A DNA stretch of 33,519 nucleotides, from the NCBI GenBank assembly GCA_021850705.1, contig JAJZKU010000010.1:1-33519 (forward strand). The letters run 5' to 3'. The stretch is from Microcaldota archaeon (GTDB lineage: Archaea > Micrarchaeota > Micrarchaeia > Micrarchaeales > CABMGC01). A model generated the notes under the pieces. The model saw only the letters and a program-made list of their open reading frames with translations. It made no database searches and was not told where the DNA came from. Positions 1 through 7,806 of this stretch are shown in pieces. Position 1 is the stretch's first letter. Every line of letters starts with the position of its first letter. The translations under genes were made by a program, and so were the position numbers.

Positions 1-850
1 CCGACTGCATATTTATTGGATTGGAGAAGTAAAGGTATGTCGTTACGGGATTTGCATAATTTCCGCTCTGCTTTGCAGCAGCTACCTTCTGCGGATTCTG
101 CGTAAAGTCCTTTATCTTGTTAAGGGCACTTGCAAGAGAGGCAGGATCCCTTGTCATCCTTGCACCGTTTGCATCAGCCATATACTCCCTCCTTCTTGAT
201 ATGGCAAGTCTGAGGAGCATTGCGACCAATGGGGCGAGCAGTGCCAATACCAACTCTACAATCAGTACAAGTCCGCCATTGCTCCTGTTCCCGCCTATTC
301 CACCGAAGAAGAATGAGTACCTGAAGAAAGCCGCAATTATGCCTATGACGCCTCCAAAGACAATGGCAAGCATCATGAACTGTATGTCGTTGTTGTATAT
401 GTGGGATATCTCATGCGAGAGGACACCCTCGAGCTCCTGCCTGTTCATCATTGAGAGAAGTCCGGTTGTCACAGCTATGGAAGCGTTGTTCTTGTTTCTC
501 CCAGTTGCAAATGCATTAGGATCCTTGGTATCTATTACGTATATCTTGGGCATCTTTATCTGCCCGGCAGCAGCAAGCCCTCCTACTATTTCATATAGTA
601 CAGGATAATCTTTCTGGCTTGCAGGTTTAGCCCTTGATAATTTAAGCACTGTGCTTGCCCCGTAAAAGTATGAGAAGAGCGCATATGCAGCTATTATTAT
701 GCCGCCTATTATCAATCCGAACAGACCTCCGCCAAGCAGCCACACTACCAAGTATATTATCGCGAAGAAGAGTAGAGAGAAGAGCATCATCAGTATTATT
801 GACTTCAGCCTGTTTCTCGCTATTTCGTCAAAGAAGCTCGCCACTCTCAT
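1..850 (-). CDS. htpX: HtpX-like M48 membrane zinc metallopeptidase (3' part beyond window)
   Basis: I translated the minus strand from the ATG at 850. The frame stays open to the window edge, so about 283 residues are visible and the C terminus is missing. The N terminus carries two hydrophobic segments (roughly residues 15-60). A zinc site reading HEISH follows at about residue 146, and EYMADANGA at about residue 225 gives the likely third ligand. This is the M48B/HtpX layout, a membrane-embedded endopeptidase that degrades damaged membrane proteins with the active site facing the cytosol. HtpX normally reads HELSH, so Ile here is a mild variant. The gene follows lemA closely (11 bp gap) on the same strand, a pairing seen in many genomes, so co-transcription is likely. 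Assignment is firm; substrate is unknown. Confidence 0.93.
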   Translation of the reverse strand, partial: MRVASFFDEIARNRLKSIILMMLFSLLFFAIIYLVVWLLGGGLFGLIIGGIIIAAYALFSYFYGASTVLKLSRAKPASQKDYPVLYEIVGGLAAAGQIKMPKIYVIDTKDPNAFATGRNKNNASIAVTTGLLSMMNRQELEGVLSHEISHIYNNDIQFMMLAIVFGGVIGIIAAFFRYSFFFGGIGGNRSNGGLVLIVELVLALLAPLVAMLLRLAISRRREYMADANGARMTRDPASLASALNKIKDFTQNPQKVAAAKQSGNYANPVTTYLYFSNPINMQS

Positions 851-861
851 CACCAGTTAAA

Positions 862-1521
862 CTACTTGCCGCCTGCTTTCTTCCCAGCCTTTGGCTGATT
901 CTGTGAAGGCTGCTGTCCTCCCTGCTGAGACTGTGCAGCAGGCTGCTGCGGAGCCTGTGAATTGAGGTCGCTGAAGTCTACCTTGACTACAGCCTTTTCC
1001 TCATCAGGTGCCTGGAAGAAGTCAGCCTTCTTGAAGTTAAACGTAGACGCAATCCATACGTTAGGCACGGTCTGCGTTGCATTGTTGTAATCAAGAACAT
1101 AATCGTTATAAGAGGTCCTTACAAAGGCTATCCTGTCCTCTGTAGCTGCGAGCTCCTGCTGCAGCTGCTGGAAGTTCTGCGATGCCTTAAGGTCCGGATA
1201 GTTCTCAGCCACTGCGAATATCGACTTCAGGGCCTGGCTTAGCTGGTTGTTTGCAGCAGCTTTGTCCTGGACCGAACCGGTAACAAGAGATGCCCTTATC
1301 TTTGTAACGTCTGTAAGTACTCCGCGCTCATACTTGGCATAGCCCTTTACGGAATCTATCAGATTAGGTATCAGGTCATACCTTCTCTTAAGCTGCACAT
1401 CTATCTGCGCCCACGCATCCTGTACCCTGTTCCTCTTCACTACAAGGCCGTTGTACATCGCCCCTATGGCTATAAGGACCAAAAGAACAACTATGCCTCC
1501 TATTATTTCAAGCAATACCAT
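862..1521 (-). CDS. lemA: LemA family membrane protein
   Basis: The 219-residue protein has one N-terminal transmembrane segment (about residues 4-24). The diagnostic LemA core follows: YNGLVVKRNRVQDAWAQIDVQLKRRYDLIPNL, then a long helical region. The last 30 or so residues are low-complexity (Gln, Pro, Ala, Gly, Lys), including QQGGQQPSQNQPK, and probably unstructured. LemA proteins are single-pass membrane proteins of unclear biochemical role that often sit beside M48 peptidases, as here with htpX downstream. The ATG at 1521 lies about 35 nt after a T/A-rich box A (1552-1563 on the minus strand), so the leader is very short. Family assignment is secure; function is not. Confidence 0.95.
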   Translation of the reverse strand: MVLLEIIGGIVVLLVLIAIGAMYNGLVVKRNRVQDAWAQIDVQLKRRYDLIPNLIDSVKGYAKYERGVLTDVTKIRASLVTGSVQDKAAANNQLSQALKSIFAVAENYPDLKASQNFQQLQQELAATEDRIAFVRTSYNDYVLDYNNATQTVPNVWIASTFNFKKADFFQAPDEEKAVVKVDFSDLNSQAPQQPAAQSQQGGQQPSQNQPKAGKKAGGK

Positions 1522-1551
1522 GATCTCACAGCAGGAAGCGTTTCCGACCGA

Positions 1552-1564
1552 TTTTTTTAAATAA
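1552..1564 (-). promoter_or_regulatory. Box A (TATA) of lemA-htpX
   Basis: The minus-strand sequence TTATTTAAAAAAA lies 30-43 nt upstream of the lemA ATG. Archaeal TATA boxes sit about 25 nt before the transcription start, which would give an almost leaderless lemA transcript. Confidence 0.55.
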
Positions 1565-1590
1565 GCTTCCGATACAATTATGAATAATAA

Positions 1591-1600
1591 GTATATATAC
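1591..1600 (+). promoter_or_regulatory. Box A (TATA) of tRNA-Thr
   Basis: GTATATATAC lies centred about 20 nt before the first base of the tRNA at 1616, close to the usual archaeal TATA position. Confidence 0.6.
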
Positions 1601-1615
1601 TTATCTTCACGTTAC

Positions 1616-1687
1616 GCCTCCGTAGCTCAGTGGTAGAGCGTCTGCATGGTAAGCAGAAGGTCGCGAGTCCAATTCTCGCCGGTGGCT
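1616..1687 (+). tRNA. tRNA-Thr (anticodon GGT)
   Basis: The 72-nt sequence folds into a complete cloverleaf: acceptor GCCTCCG/CGGTGGC, D stem GCTC/GAGC, anticodon stem TCTGC/GCAGA with loop ATGGTAA, and T stem GCGAG/CTCGC with loop TCCAATT. The anticodon is GGT, which reads ACC/ACT. The discriminator is T73 and no CCA is encoded. One oddity is a T-T mismatch at acceptor pair 4:69 inside an otherwise G-C stem. No intron is seen. Confidence 0.95.
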
Positions 1688-1703
1688 TACAGCGGATGAC
1701 GAA

Positions 1704-1826
1704 ATGCAGAGAAAGGTAATATGCTTTACGGGGCAGAGTGCAGTTGGGAAGAGCACTATTGCAAAATAGCTCTGCAATAATATGGAATTACTGATTCAGG
1801 CAAATATTCTGATAAATAGGGATTAA
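1704..1826 (+). pseudogene. Decayed P-loop kinase fragment (APS-kinase-like start)
   Basis: From the ATG at 1704 the frame reads MQRKVICFTGQSAVGKSTIAK, then TAG at 1767. It continues in frame with LCNNMELLIQANILINRD and ends in TAA at 1824-1826, directly before the Nudix ATG. GQSAVGKS is a perfect Walker A P-loop, and the preceding hydrophobic strand ending in FTG resembles adenylylsulfate kinase and related small kinases. Nothing after about residue 40 is recognisable, so this looks like the 5' remnant of a nucleotide-binding kinase whose remainder has been deleted. A translated 21-residue peptide cannot be excluded. Confidence 0.5.
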
Positions 1827-2336
1827 ATGGAAGAGATGATAGATATAGTGGATGAGAACAACAGGGTTATTGGTGAAGCTCCAAGAAAAGGCATACATAA
1901 GACGGACAAGATGCACCGTGCAGTGCATATATTCCTATTTGACAAATCCGGAAGGATGTGGCTCGAGCTAAGGTCCGCAGATACCGATACCTTTCCGCTG
2001 CATTACAACTCAGCAGCCGCAGGTCATGTCAGCAAGGGCGAATCAACGTTAAATGCTGCTATCCGTGAAGTGGACGAGGAGCTAGGCGTTCCGGTAAAGC
2101 TCAAAATGCTGTATACGCAAACGCCTTCAGAAGCTACTGCAAACGAGTTCATAACGCTATATGTAGCAATGACTGACAAAGAGCCTAGAAAGCATGAAAT
2201 GACAGAAAAGCTGGAGAGATTCACAATTCCCGAGGTAGACAAGATGATAAGCAGCGGAGTAAAGGTCGCCCCATCATTCCTGACTCTATACAAATGGTGG
2301 AAGGAGAACGGAATGGTAAAAGGAGAGGAGCAGTAA
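1827..2336 (+). CDS. Nudix hydrolase, IPP-isomerase/YfcD-like
   Basis: The 169-residue protein contains an exact Nudix box: GHVSKGE, seven residues, then REVDEELGV, with the metal-binding REXXEE core. The N-terminal part (DIVDENNRVIGEAPRKGIHKTDKMHRAVHIFLFD) matches the fold shared by type I isopentenyl diphosphate isomerase and YfcD-type Nudix hydrolases. I do not see the IDI catalytic Cys or its Glu motif, so a pyrophosphohydrolase is more likely than a true isomerase. The substrate is unknown. No GGTG site precedes the start, so the transcript may be nearly leaderless. The gene lies directly after the P-loop remnant and is convergent with the CDGSH gene. Confidence 0.85.
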   Translation: MEEMIDIVDENNRVIGEAPRKGIHKTDKMHRAVHIFLFDKSGRMWLELRSADTDTFPLHYNSAAAGHVSKGESTLNAAIREVDEELGVPVKLKMLYTQTPSEATANEFITLYVAMTDKEPRKHEMTEKLERFTIPEVDKMISSGVKVAPSFLTLYKWWKENGMVKGEEQ

Positions 2337-2373
2337 CAAATCCAAAAGAACAGCAGCTCCTCTGCGTTAAGGT

Positions 2374-2631
2374 TTACTCCTTGTACCCTTCATACACTTC
2401 AGAGCGGGAGTGCTCCTTGTCATACGTGTAGACGTGCTCGCTCTCTTCTCCATGTGTTTTTGCATGGCTTCCGTCGCAGAACGGCTTGTTCTTTGACAAT
2501 CCGCATGCACAGATGTGCACTTCGTACTTGAGCAGCTTCTCATCGTTTGTAAGGTTCTTAAAACCTGCAAGATCCCCAAGCTTCACAGCATAGGGATGGT
2601 CTCTCTCATGAACAATTATTCTCTTTCCCAT
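2374..2631 (-). CDS. CDGSH-type iron-sulfur protein
   Basis: The 85-residue protein carries the full CDGSH signature, C-A-C-x2-S-x3-P-x-C-D-G-S-H, with ligands C41, C43, C52 and H56. Proteins of this family bind a redox-active [2Fe-2S] cluster through three Cys and one His and act in redox or iron homeostasis. I place the start at the ATG at 2631, not at the in-frame ATG at 2658. A box A (minus-strand TTATTAAT, 2660-2667) would start transcription near 2638, downstream of the earlier ATG. The protein has no membrane segment, so it is a soluble prokaryotic-type member. It is convergent with the Nudix gene. Confidence 0.9.
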   Translation of the reverse strand: MGKRIIVHERDHPYAVKLGDLAGFKNLTNDEKLLKYEVHICACGLSKNKPFCDGSHAKTHGEESEHVYTYDKEHSRSEVYEGYKE

Positions 2632-2659
2632 ATTACCACAAGAATATATGTCTGCCAAA

Positions 2660-2667
2660 ATTAATAA
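2660..2667 (-). promoter_or_regulatory. Box A (TATA) of CDGSH gene
   Basis: Minus-strand TTATTAAT lies about 30 nt before the ATG at 2631 and only a few nt before the alternative ATG at 2658. It therefore decides the start choice. Confidence 0.5.
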
Positions 2668-2709
2668 GCAATCTGTCTGCTGCTTGCAGATTACTGCATA
2701 TTGTAAAAT

Positions 2710-4674
2710 TTACCATACTCCTATATACTTCCTCGTTTGCTGAATACCATCCTTCGGAGGGAAGGCCTTGTCAAAGGCAGGGTTGTTCTGAGAAGGTATT
2801 ATCGCCCTGTACTTAGCCGGCGAGTGCGGATCAACTACGATATACATCGTGGTCAATTCCTTGCTATAAACAGATCTCCACACCTGTGCATACGAGATGA
2901 AGAACCTTTGGCTCTGATCGAAGCCGTCAACCACAACATTCCCTGCAGGATCTTTGCCAAGCCTTCGCATCAAAGCATCATATGCGATGTTAACCCCTCC
3001 AAGGTCCGCAAGGTTCTCTCCCATGGTCAGCTTGCCGTTTATGAAGACTCCAGGAAGAATCTCTTTTGAAGAGTACTCCTTTTCCACAAGGTCTGCAAGC
3101 TCATTGAACTTCTTCTCATCATCTGTTGTCCACCAGTCATTAAGATTTCCATCTGCGTCATGCGACCTTCCATTATTGTCGAAGCCATGCGTGATCTCAT
3201 GCCCTATCACTGTTCCTATGCCTCCATAATTGACTGCATAATCAATATTCTTGTCGAAGAACGGTGGCTGCAGTATGCCTGCAGGGAAGACCACTCTGTT
3301 GTCAGAAGGGGAGTTGTAAGCGTTTACATCCTGGGGGTTCATCTGCCACTCCTCTTTGTCAACCGGGAGTCCTACACGCCTGGTATACCTCAAAGTCTCA
3401 AATACTGATGTACGTATGACATTGCCTACATAATCATCAGGGTCTGTCACAAGCCCTTTATAATCGCGGAATCTATCGGGATAGCCGACCATTACCTTCA
3501 TCTTGCTAAGTTTCTCTATCGCCTTAGCCTTTGTCTCATCTCCCATCCATGTAAGAGCCTGTATCCTCTCCTTGAGAACTTCTATAAGGTCCGAAACCAG
3601 CTCCTCTGTCTTCCTCTTGGCTTCCTCATCAAAGTGCTCCTTTACATATATGCTTCCGAGAGCTTCTCCTACGCACGCATTCACCATCCTTATAGCACGC
3701 TTCCATCTGACGCGCTGCTCCTTCTGGCCAAGGAGCTTCCTCCCGAACATGTCAAAATGCTCTTCATCAGCCTGCTTGTGCAGCATTGAAGCATACTCGT
3801 TTATCACATTCCAGTAAAGGTAAATCTTTATCCTATCCAGACTTTCATTAATCATCATAGAATTTATGAAGTCAAGGAAGTCAGGTTGCCTGACTATTAT
3901 GTAAGGAACATCAGGAACCTCAAATCTCTTCATATCCTCTCTAAGCATCAGATTTCCATATCTCTTCTCAAGCTCATCGGTCTTAATCTGATTATAGTTC
4001 TTTATATCGTTGATTACATCTTCGCTCGCCCAGCTTGCCTTTGCAATCTTGGTCTCTATATCAAGAACTGTATCTGCCCACTCTTTGGCTTTGCTCTCCT
4101 CCATGCCATATAATATGAACATCTTCTTCATGTGTTCTAGGTAGTATCTGCGTATCTCTGCCATATCTTCCTTAAGGTAATAATCCCTGTCAGGCAGAGA
4201 CAAGCCTCCTTGATTTATGTAAAAGGCATATACCGAAGACTTTTTGTCATCAGGCGCCACGAAGAATCCGAAGAAAGGATAAATGCCAAGCATATTTAGT
4301 TCAGGAATCGAACGTGCAAGTTCCTCCTTTGAATTTATGCTACTGGCCAATTTCCATGCATTCTCAATAGGCTTGAATTTCAGTTCCTCTATCCTTTCTG
4401 TATTCATGGCAGATGAATAAATATCTCCGACAAGCTTTGCATAAAATCCTGCATCACTCTTCCCAGATGCGCATCTCTCTGCTATCTCATGCAGGTAATC
4501 CAGATTAAGCTCACTCAACTCCCTGAACGCACCTATGGAAGGGAGATCAGGGGGCAGAGGATGCGTGTCTATCCATTTTCCAGCCGCAAACCTGTAGAAA
4601 TCCTCTCTCGGATCTACGGATTTATCCATATACTCTAGAGAAAATCCTATGTTCCTGTTTGTACTATCGCTCAT
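2710..4674 (-). CDS. pepO: M13 (neprilysin/PepO-type) zinc metallopeptidase
   Basis: The 654-residue length is typical for M13. The zinc site is HEITH (H492, E493, H496), followed by GFDNNGRSHDADGNLNDWW. The third ligand motif GENLADLGG lies near residue 553. The substrate-side block NAYNSPSDNRVVFPAGILQPPFF is also intact. The N terminus begins with the family's YMDKSVDPREDFYRFAAGKWI and has no signal peptide or transmembrane anchor, so the enzyme probably works in the cytosol on peptides. The conserved C-terminal Cys of the extracellular eukaryotic relatives is absent (ends KYIGVW), as expected without disulfides. A minus-strand A/T-rich box near 4695-4705 suggests a nearly leaderless transcript. 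Confidence 0.95.
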   Translation of the reverse strand: MSDSTNRNIGFSLEYMDKSVDPREDFYRFAAGKWIDTHPLPPDLPSIGAFRELSELNLDYLHEIAERCASGKSDAGFYAKLVGDIYSSAMNTERIEELKFKPIENAWKLASSINSKEELARSIPELNMLGIYPFFGFFVAPDDKKSSVYAFYINQGGLSLPDRDYYLKEDMAEIRRYYLEHMKKMFILYGMEESKAKEWADTVLDIETKIAKASWASEDVINDIKNYNQIKTDELEKRYGNLMLREDMKRFEVPDVPYIIVRQPDFLDFINSMMINESLDRIKIYLYWNVINEYASMLHKQADEEHFDMFGRKLLGQKEQRVRWKRAIRMVNACVGEALGSIYVKEHFDEEAKRKTEELVSDLIEVLKERIQALTWMGDETKAKAIEKLSKMKVMVGYPDRFRDYKGLVTDPDDYVGNVIRTSVFETLRYTRRVGLPVDKEEWQMNPQDVNAYNSPSDNRVVFPAGILQPPFFDKNIDYAVNYGGIGTVIGHEITHGFDNNGRSHDADGNLNDWWTTDDEKKFNELADLVEKEYSSKEILPGVFINGKLTMGENLADLGGVNIAYDALMRRLGKDPAGNVVVDGFDQSQRFFISYAQVWRSVYSKELTTMYIVVDPHSPAKYRAIIPSQNNPAFDKAFPPKDGIQQTRKYIGVW

Positions 4675-4769
4675 TATATCAAGAGATAACTGGATGCTTA
4701 AAAATTATAATTGCATGCACCCAGAGTCTTTAGTCTTGTAGAAGGATATGCTACGCAATCTTGATAATA

Positions 4770-4840
4770 AGCCAGGAAAGGGAGTTGAACCCCTCTACTC
4801 CGCTCTGCAGGCGGACGCATAGCCGATCTGCCATCCTGGC
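4770..4840 (-). tRNA. tRNA-Cys (anticodon GCA)
   Basis: The minus strand folds into a cloverleaf. The acceptor stem GCCAGGA/TCCTGGC is perfect. The anticodon stem is TCCGC/GCGGA with loop CTGCAGA, giving anticodon GCA. The T arm is AGGGG/CCCTT with loop TTCAACT. The discriminator is T73, the universal identity base for tRNA-Cys. CCA is not encoded. The D stem is short (GCA/TGC). A TATA-like sequence on the minus strand at 4873-4884 could be its promoter. Confidence 0.95.
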
Positions 4841-4932
4841 AACAGTAGCACAAGGCTAAACTGTAAGAACCACATATTATAAAGGTACATTGCTTAATAA
4901 ATTTGTCCTGCCAAGGGCAAAGGGTGTTTGAT

Positions 4933-6057
4933 ATGGCAATAGCATTCGAAACGATACCTAAAGAGCTTGTCTCGGAGTCATCCGTTTATGACTACAAGAC
5001 GCCTCTTGTGAAGTTGATAGAGAAGATAAACGAGGAAGGAGCGGTTGTTGTAACAAGGAATAAGCGCTACTATGGGATAGTGGACAGGAAGGCACTAGGG
5101 AAGAAAAGAAACCTTACTGTGTCCGAAACGCTTCCTGTAGGGAAGCTTGCCATTAAGACTGCTGTTGTAAATGCAGGTTCAAGCATAAGCAGCGTTATAA
5201 AGGAGTTCAATTCCTCTTCCATAAATGCACTCCCTTACATGGAGAACAATAAGGTAAAAGGTATGCTGAAGAGGAACGGCATACTCAAGGCAATGCTCTC
5301 ACTTCACATGCTATCGGACAAGACCGTATCAGAAGCAATGAGCTTCCCAATACTTGTAATAGAGCAGGATGAGGATGTAAGAAGGGCAAAGGAGCTCATG
5401 GAGCAGTACAAGGTAAAGAAGCTGCCAGTTGCCTCTGCAAAAGGGGAGATATACGGAGTGCTTAGGTACAGTGACATAATTAGATTTGGAATGAAAGAGG
5501 CAAGCAGGAGTTCCAAGAGCAACAAAGGTACAGTATCGATGAGCGGGACAAAGGCAAGTGATATAGCAACCCATGATTTCAGGACTGTAGACTCTGACTC
5601 AAATCTGGAAGGGGCAGTCAGGGATTTCATCAACAACAAGAGCAGTACGATCATAGCTACAAGGAAGGGCAAGCCAGTAGGCATACTGACAATAAGCAAC
5701 ATATTCGAGCTTGCATCAAAGGAGATAAGCACAACCGATTATGACATAGTGCTCTCAGGCCTTGATGAGTACACAAAGGAGTACGAAAGCGATCTGCTAA
5801 ACGAGCTTAACAAAATGGCAGAGAAGATAGACAGGTTCAGCGGCATAAAGGTCAGCTATATACACCTTAATATAAAGAGGATAAAGTCCAGGAGCTACCA
5901 GCTGAAGGCAATGGTCGGCCTTACAAACAAGGGAGTGACAACCATACACGTTGAGGACTTCAACCTGTATAGCACCATGCAGAAGCTAGAAAAGATAATG
6001 TACGACAAGATTAAAAATCAGAAGGAGCTCATAATAACAAACAGGGAGAGAGATTGA
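4933..6057 (+). CDS. CBS-domain protein fused to an HPF/S30AE-like ribosome-binding domain
   Basis: This 374-residue protein has four CBS motifs. The clear ones are around residues 125-180 (SEAMSFPILVIEQDEDVRRAKELM...KLPVAS...GVLRYSDI) and 205-265 (DIATHDFRTVDSDSNLEGAVRDF...GKPVGILTISNI), with two more diverged units before them. CBS pairs bind adenine nucleotides. The last 90 residues (NKMAEKIDRFSGIKVSYIHLNIKRI...HVEDFNLYSTMQKLEKIMYDKI) fit the alpha-beta pattern of HPF/YfiA ribosome hibernation factors. The likely role is energy-sensing control of ribosome dormancy. I chose the ATG at 4933 because GGTG lies 6 nt before it; an upstream in-frame start at 4903 has no such site. The pilin gene follows directly. 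Confidence 0.85.
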   Translation: MAIAFETIPKELVSESSVYDYKTPLVKLIEKINEEGAVVVTRNKRYYGIVDRKALGKKRNLTVSETLPVGKLAIKTAVVNAGSSISSVIKEFNSSSINALPYMENNKVKGMLKRNGILKAMLSLHMLSDKTVSEAMSFPILVIEQDEDVRRAKELMEQYKVKKLPVASAKGEIYGVLRYSDIIRFGMKEASRSSKSNKGTVSMSGTKASDIATHDFRTVDSDSNLEGAVRDFINNKSSTIIATRKGKPVGILTISNIFELASKEISTTDYDIVLSGLDEYTKEYESDLLNELNKMAEKIDRFSGIKVSYIHLNIKRIKSRSYQLKAMVGLTNKGVTTIHVEDFNLYSTMQKLEKIMYDKIKNQKELIITNRERD

Positions 6058-6068
6058 CTGGTGGGAGA

Positions 6069-6539
6069 ATGCGATCAAGAAGCAGGAAGGGCCAATCGAG
6101 CTTTGAGCTTCTACTTACGCTCTCCTTCGGACTTGCAATACTCCTTCCTGTAGTAGTAATCGCATTCATACAGGTTTCAAATGCAAATACCTCTTTCGGC
6201 AGTGCGGAGTCGCAGCAGGCAGCATCAAATCTTGCAAGCGTAGCTTCGATAGTTGGGAATGAAGGGCCTCCTGCAAGAGCCATAACCAGCATAAATGTTC
6301 CTCCAGGCGTAAGCAACATATACATAGGAAATACTACAAACGGTGTAGGGAACCTGGTCATATTCGTAGTTGACTCGGCTGCAGGCCCGAGCTACATAAC
6401 CGAATACGTGCCTGTATCGGTAAGCGGAAACCTGCAGGGAATAACGACTCCTGGAACATATCTTATAAACGTAACTGCAGTCGCATCCTGTCCAAGCGAC
6501 CCTGTTGTAAGATGCGTTTACATGCAGGCAGTAACCTAA
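6069..6539 (+). CDS. Pilin-like secreted protein with class III signal peptide
   Basis: The protein starts MRSRSRKGQSSFELLLTLSFGLAILLPVVVIAFIQ. K7-G8/Q9 with E13 at position +5 is the class III (type IV pilin-like) signal. An EppA/PibD-type prepilin peptidase would cut after G8, and the hydrophobic helix would drive assembly. About 115 extracellular residues follow, rich in Ser, Thr, Asn, Val and Gly, with two Cys near the C terminus (ASCPSDPVVRC) that could form a disulfide. The ATG at 6069 is preceded by GGTG at 5 nt, which favours it over in-frame starts at 6054. It is probably translated from the CBS-HPF mRNA. No other pilus genes are in view. Confidence 0.8.
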   Translation: MRSRSRKGQSSFELLLTLSFGLAILLPVVVIAFIQVSNANTSFGSAESQQAASNLASVASIVGNEGPPARAITSINVPPGVSNIYIGNTTNGVGNLVIFVVDSAAGPSYITEYVPVSVSGNLQGITTPGTYLINVTAVASCPSDPVVRCVYMQAVT

Positions 6540-6550
6540 CTCTTTTTTAG
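6540..6550 (+). terminator. Poly-T termination signal after the pilin gene
   Basis: CTCTTTTTTAG lies immediately after the pilin stop codon. Archaeal RNA polymerase terminates at such U-tracts without needing a hairpin. Confidence 0.45.
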
Positions 6551-6580
6551 TCTTTCCTTATTGATACTAATCTATCCTAT

Positions 6581-6665
6581 GCAGGGATAGCAAAGCTTGG
6601 CCAAATGCGGCAGGTTCAGGGCCTGCTCCCGTAGGGGTTCGAGAGTTCAAATCTCTCTCCCTGCA
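6581..6665 (+). tRNA. tRNA-Leu (anticodon CAG)
   Basis: This 85-nt class II tRNA has acceptor GCAGGGA/TCCCTGC with A73. The anticodon stem GCAGG/CCTGC surrounds loop TTCAGGG (anticodon CAG). A long variable arm (TCCCGTAGGGGTTC) and T stem GAGAG/CTCTC with loop TTCAAAT complete the fold. The long variable arm and A73 are Leu identity features. CCA is not encoded and no intron is present. Confidence 0.96.
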
Positions 6666-6701
6666 TACTAATATCAGAATAAGACAGAGTATCGGCAAGC
6701 A

Positions 6702-6709
6702 TTATAAAT
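6702..6709 (+). promoter_or_regulatory. Box A (TATA) of the mer-like operon
   Basis: TTATAAAT ends right at the in-frame ATG at 6710. A transcript start about 25 nt downstream falls near 6730, so that ATG is not transcribed and the next one (6749, with GGTG at 5 nt) is the better start. The regulator in this operon probably binds near here, but I see no convincing dyad. Confidence 0.55.
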
Positions 6710-6748
6710 ATGATTGTGCAATCATATATTGTGTCAATAGGTGCAGGT

Positions 6749-7243
6749 ATGATAAACGCAATACGCCTGGTACTCGGCTCTAAAACTTACCTGTTTGCTT
6801 TTCTAGTAATCGCAATATTATCATTTCTCGGTTATTCGTTTCTCATTTCAAGCTCTTCGTTAAATCTCCTTCAGCCCAAAATAATACTTGGCCTAAATGC
6901 TTTCTCCCTTACAGTATCTGTTCTAGTAAGCGTGCTTCTCGGATTCTCTCTTGCTGCCAATGCCTATGCATTTTCAAACAATACCTCGATGAGTGGCAAG
7001 ACAGGGTTCGGTGCAATACTTGCCGCACTGCTGCCCAGTAGCCTATGCTGCACATCGGTCATACCTGCAATACTGGCTGCGTTTGGCGCATCTACATCCA
7101 CAATAATAGGAACGGCAGGCGCTATTCAGGGACCGTTTGCAACCTATGAGCCACTCTTTATTATATCCTCGATAATACTTCTTGCCTTCAGTGTCTTTCT
7201 CGTGACAAGAAATATTGAGAAATGTTGTAAGGTGAAAAAATGA
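6749..7243 (+). CDS. merT: MerT-like mercuric ion transport membrane protein
   Basis: The 164-residue protein has about four hydrophobic segments. The second half follows the MerT pattern: a membrane helix with a vicinal Cys pair (SSLCCTSVIPAILAAFGAS, C100-C101), a connecting loop, the YEPLF segment, another helix, and a C-terminal Cys pair (C159-C160) at the cytosolic face. In MerT the membrane Cys pair takes Hg(II) and hands it to cytosolic thiols and then MerA. The MerT call rests on these Cys positions and on the merA gene in the same operon. An in-frame ATG at 6710 overlaps the TATA box; the ATG at 6749 has GGTG at 5 nt and is preferred. The stop overlaps the next start (ATGA). Confidence 0.7.
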   Translation: MINAIRLVLGSKTYLFAFLVIAILSFLGYSFLISSSSLNLLQPKIILGLNAFSLTVSVLVSVLLGFSLAANAYAFSNNTSMSGKTGFGAILAALLPSSLCCTSVIPAILAAFGASTSTIIGTAGAIQGPFATYEPLFIISSIILLAFSVFLVTRNIEKCCKVKK

Positions 7244-7797
7244 AAAAAAGCTTGATGATAGGTGCGGTAGTCAGTATTGTGGTAATCGCAGCTGTGCTGT
7301 TGTTTATTCAGTCAAATCAGAATATCAGGAGTGAAAATACCAAAAACATCACTATAGGGTCTAAAGCTCCGGATTATAATTTTCTTCTGGATAACGGTTC
7401 ATATGCAAATCTATCAAAATACAAAGGGCATACTACGCTCTTATGGTTTGTAGCTACATGGTGTTCTACCTGCGCCCAGGGGAATCAGGTTGTAAATCAG
7501 AACTATCAATTCTTCAAGAGCCGTGGAATCAAGATAGTGGAACTGGAAATGTACAATGACCTCGGTTACCAGGGTCCTGCTATAGCCAACTTTGTAAGCT
7601 CTTATGCACCAAACGCTTACTCCAACAATACAGTAATACCTGCTCTTGCAGGATATAATATGACTGCAAGTTACGACCCTAAGGGCTATCTTGACATATA
7701 CTATCTTATCTCTTCAAATGGCACTGTGTTATACATAAACGGGTCTCCTTCATATACTCTGGGCCAGTTGGAAGGGGCAATAAACAGCTCTTTATAG
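7240..7797 (+). CDS. Membrane-anchored TlpA/thioredoxin-like protein of the mer operon
   Basis: The 185-residue protein has an N-terminal membrane anchor (residues 5-25). A TlpA/AhpC-type thioredoxin domain follows: IGSKAPDYNFLLDNGSYANLSKYKGHTTLLWFVATWCSTCAQG, with redox pair C75-x-x-C78. The domain should lie outside the membrane. Classical mer loci encode the small periplasmic Cys protein MerP between MerT and MerA. No MerP is present here, so this dithiol protein may collect Hg(II) for MerT or keep its cysteines reduced; that is inference. GGTG lies 5 nt before the ATG and the start overlaps the MerT stop by 4 nt, so the two are translationally coupled. Confidence 0.8.
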   Translation: MKKSLMIGAVVSIVVIAAVLLFIQSNQNIRSENTKNITIGSKAPDYNFLLDNGSYANLSKYKGHTTLLWFVATWCSTCAQGNQVVNQNYQFFKSRGIKIVELEMYNDLGYQGPAIANFVSSYAPNAYSNNTVIPALAGYNMTASYDPKGYLDIYYLISSNGTVLYINGSPSYTLGQLEGAINSSL

Positions 7798-7806
7798 CGT
7801 GATCAT

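Noticed and set aside
1767-1769. TAG in the P-loop fragment as a pyrrolysine codon
   Set aside because: The reading frame ends 18 codons later without completing a kinase, and no pyrrolysine genes are in view.
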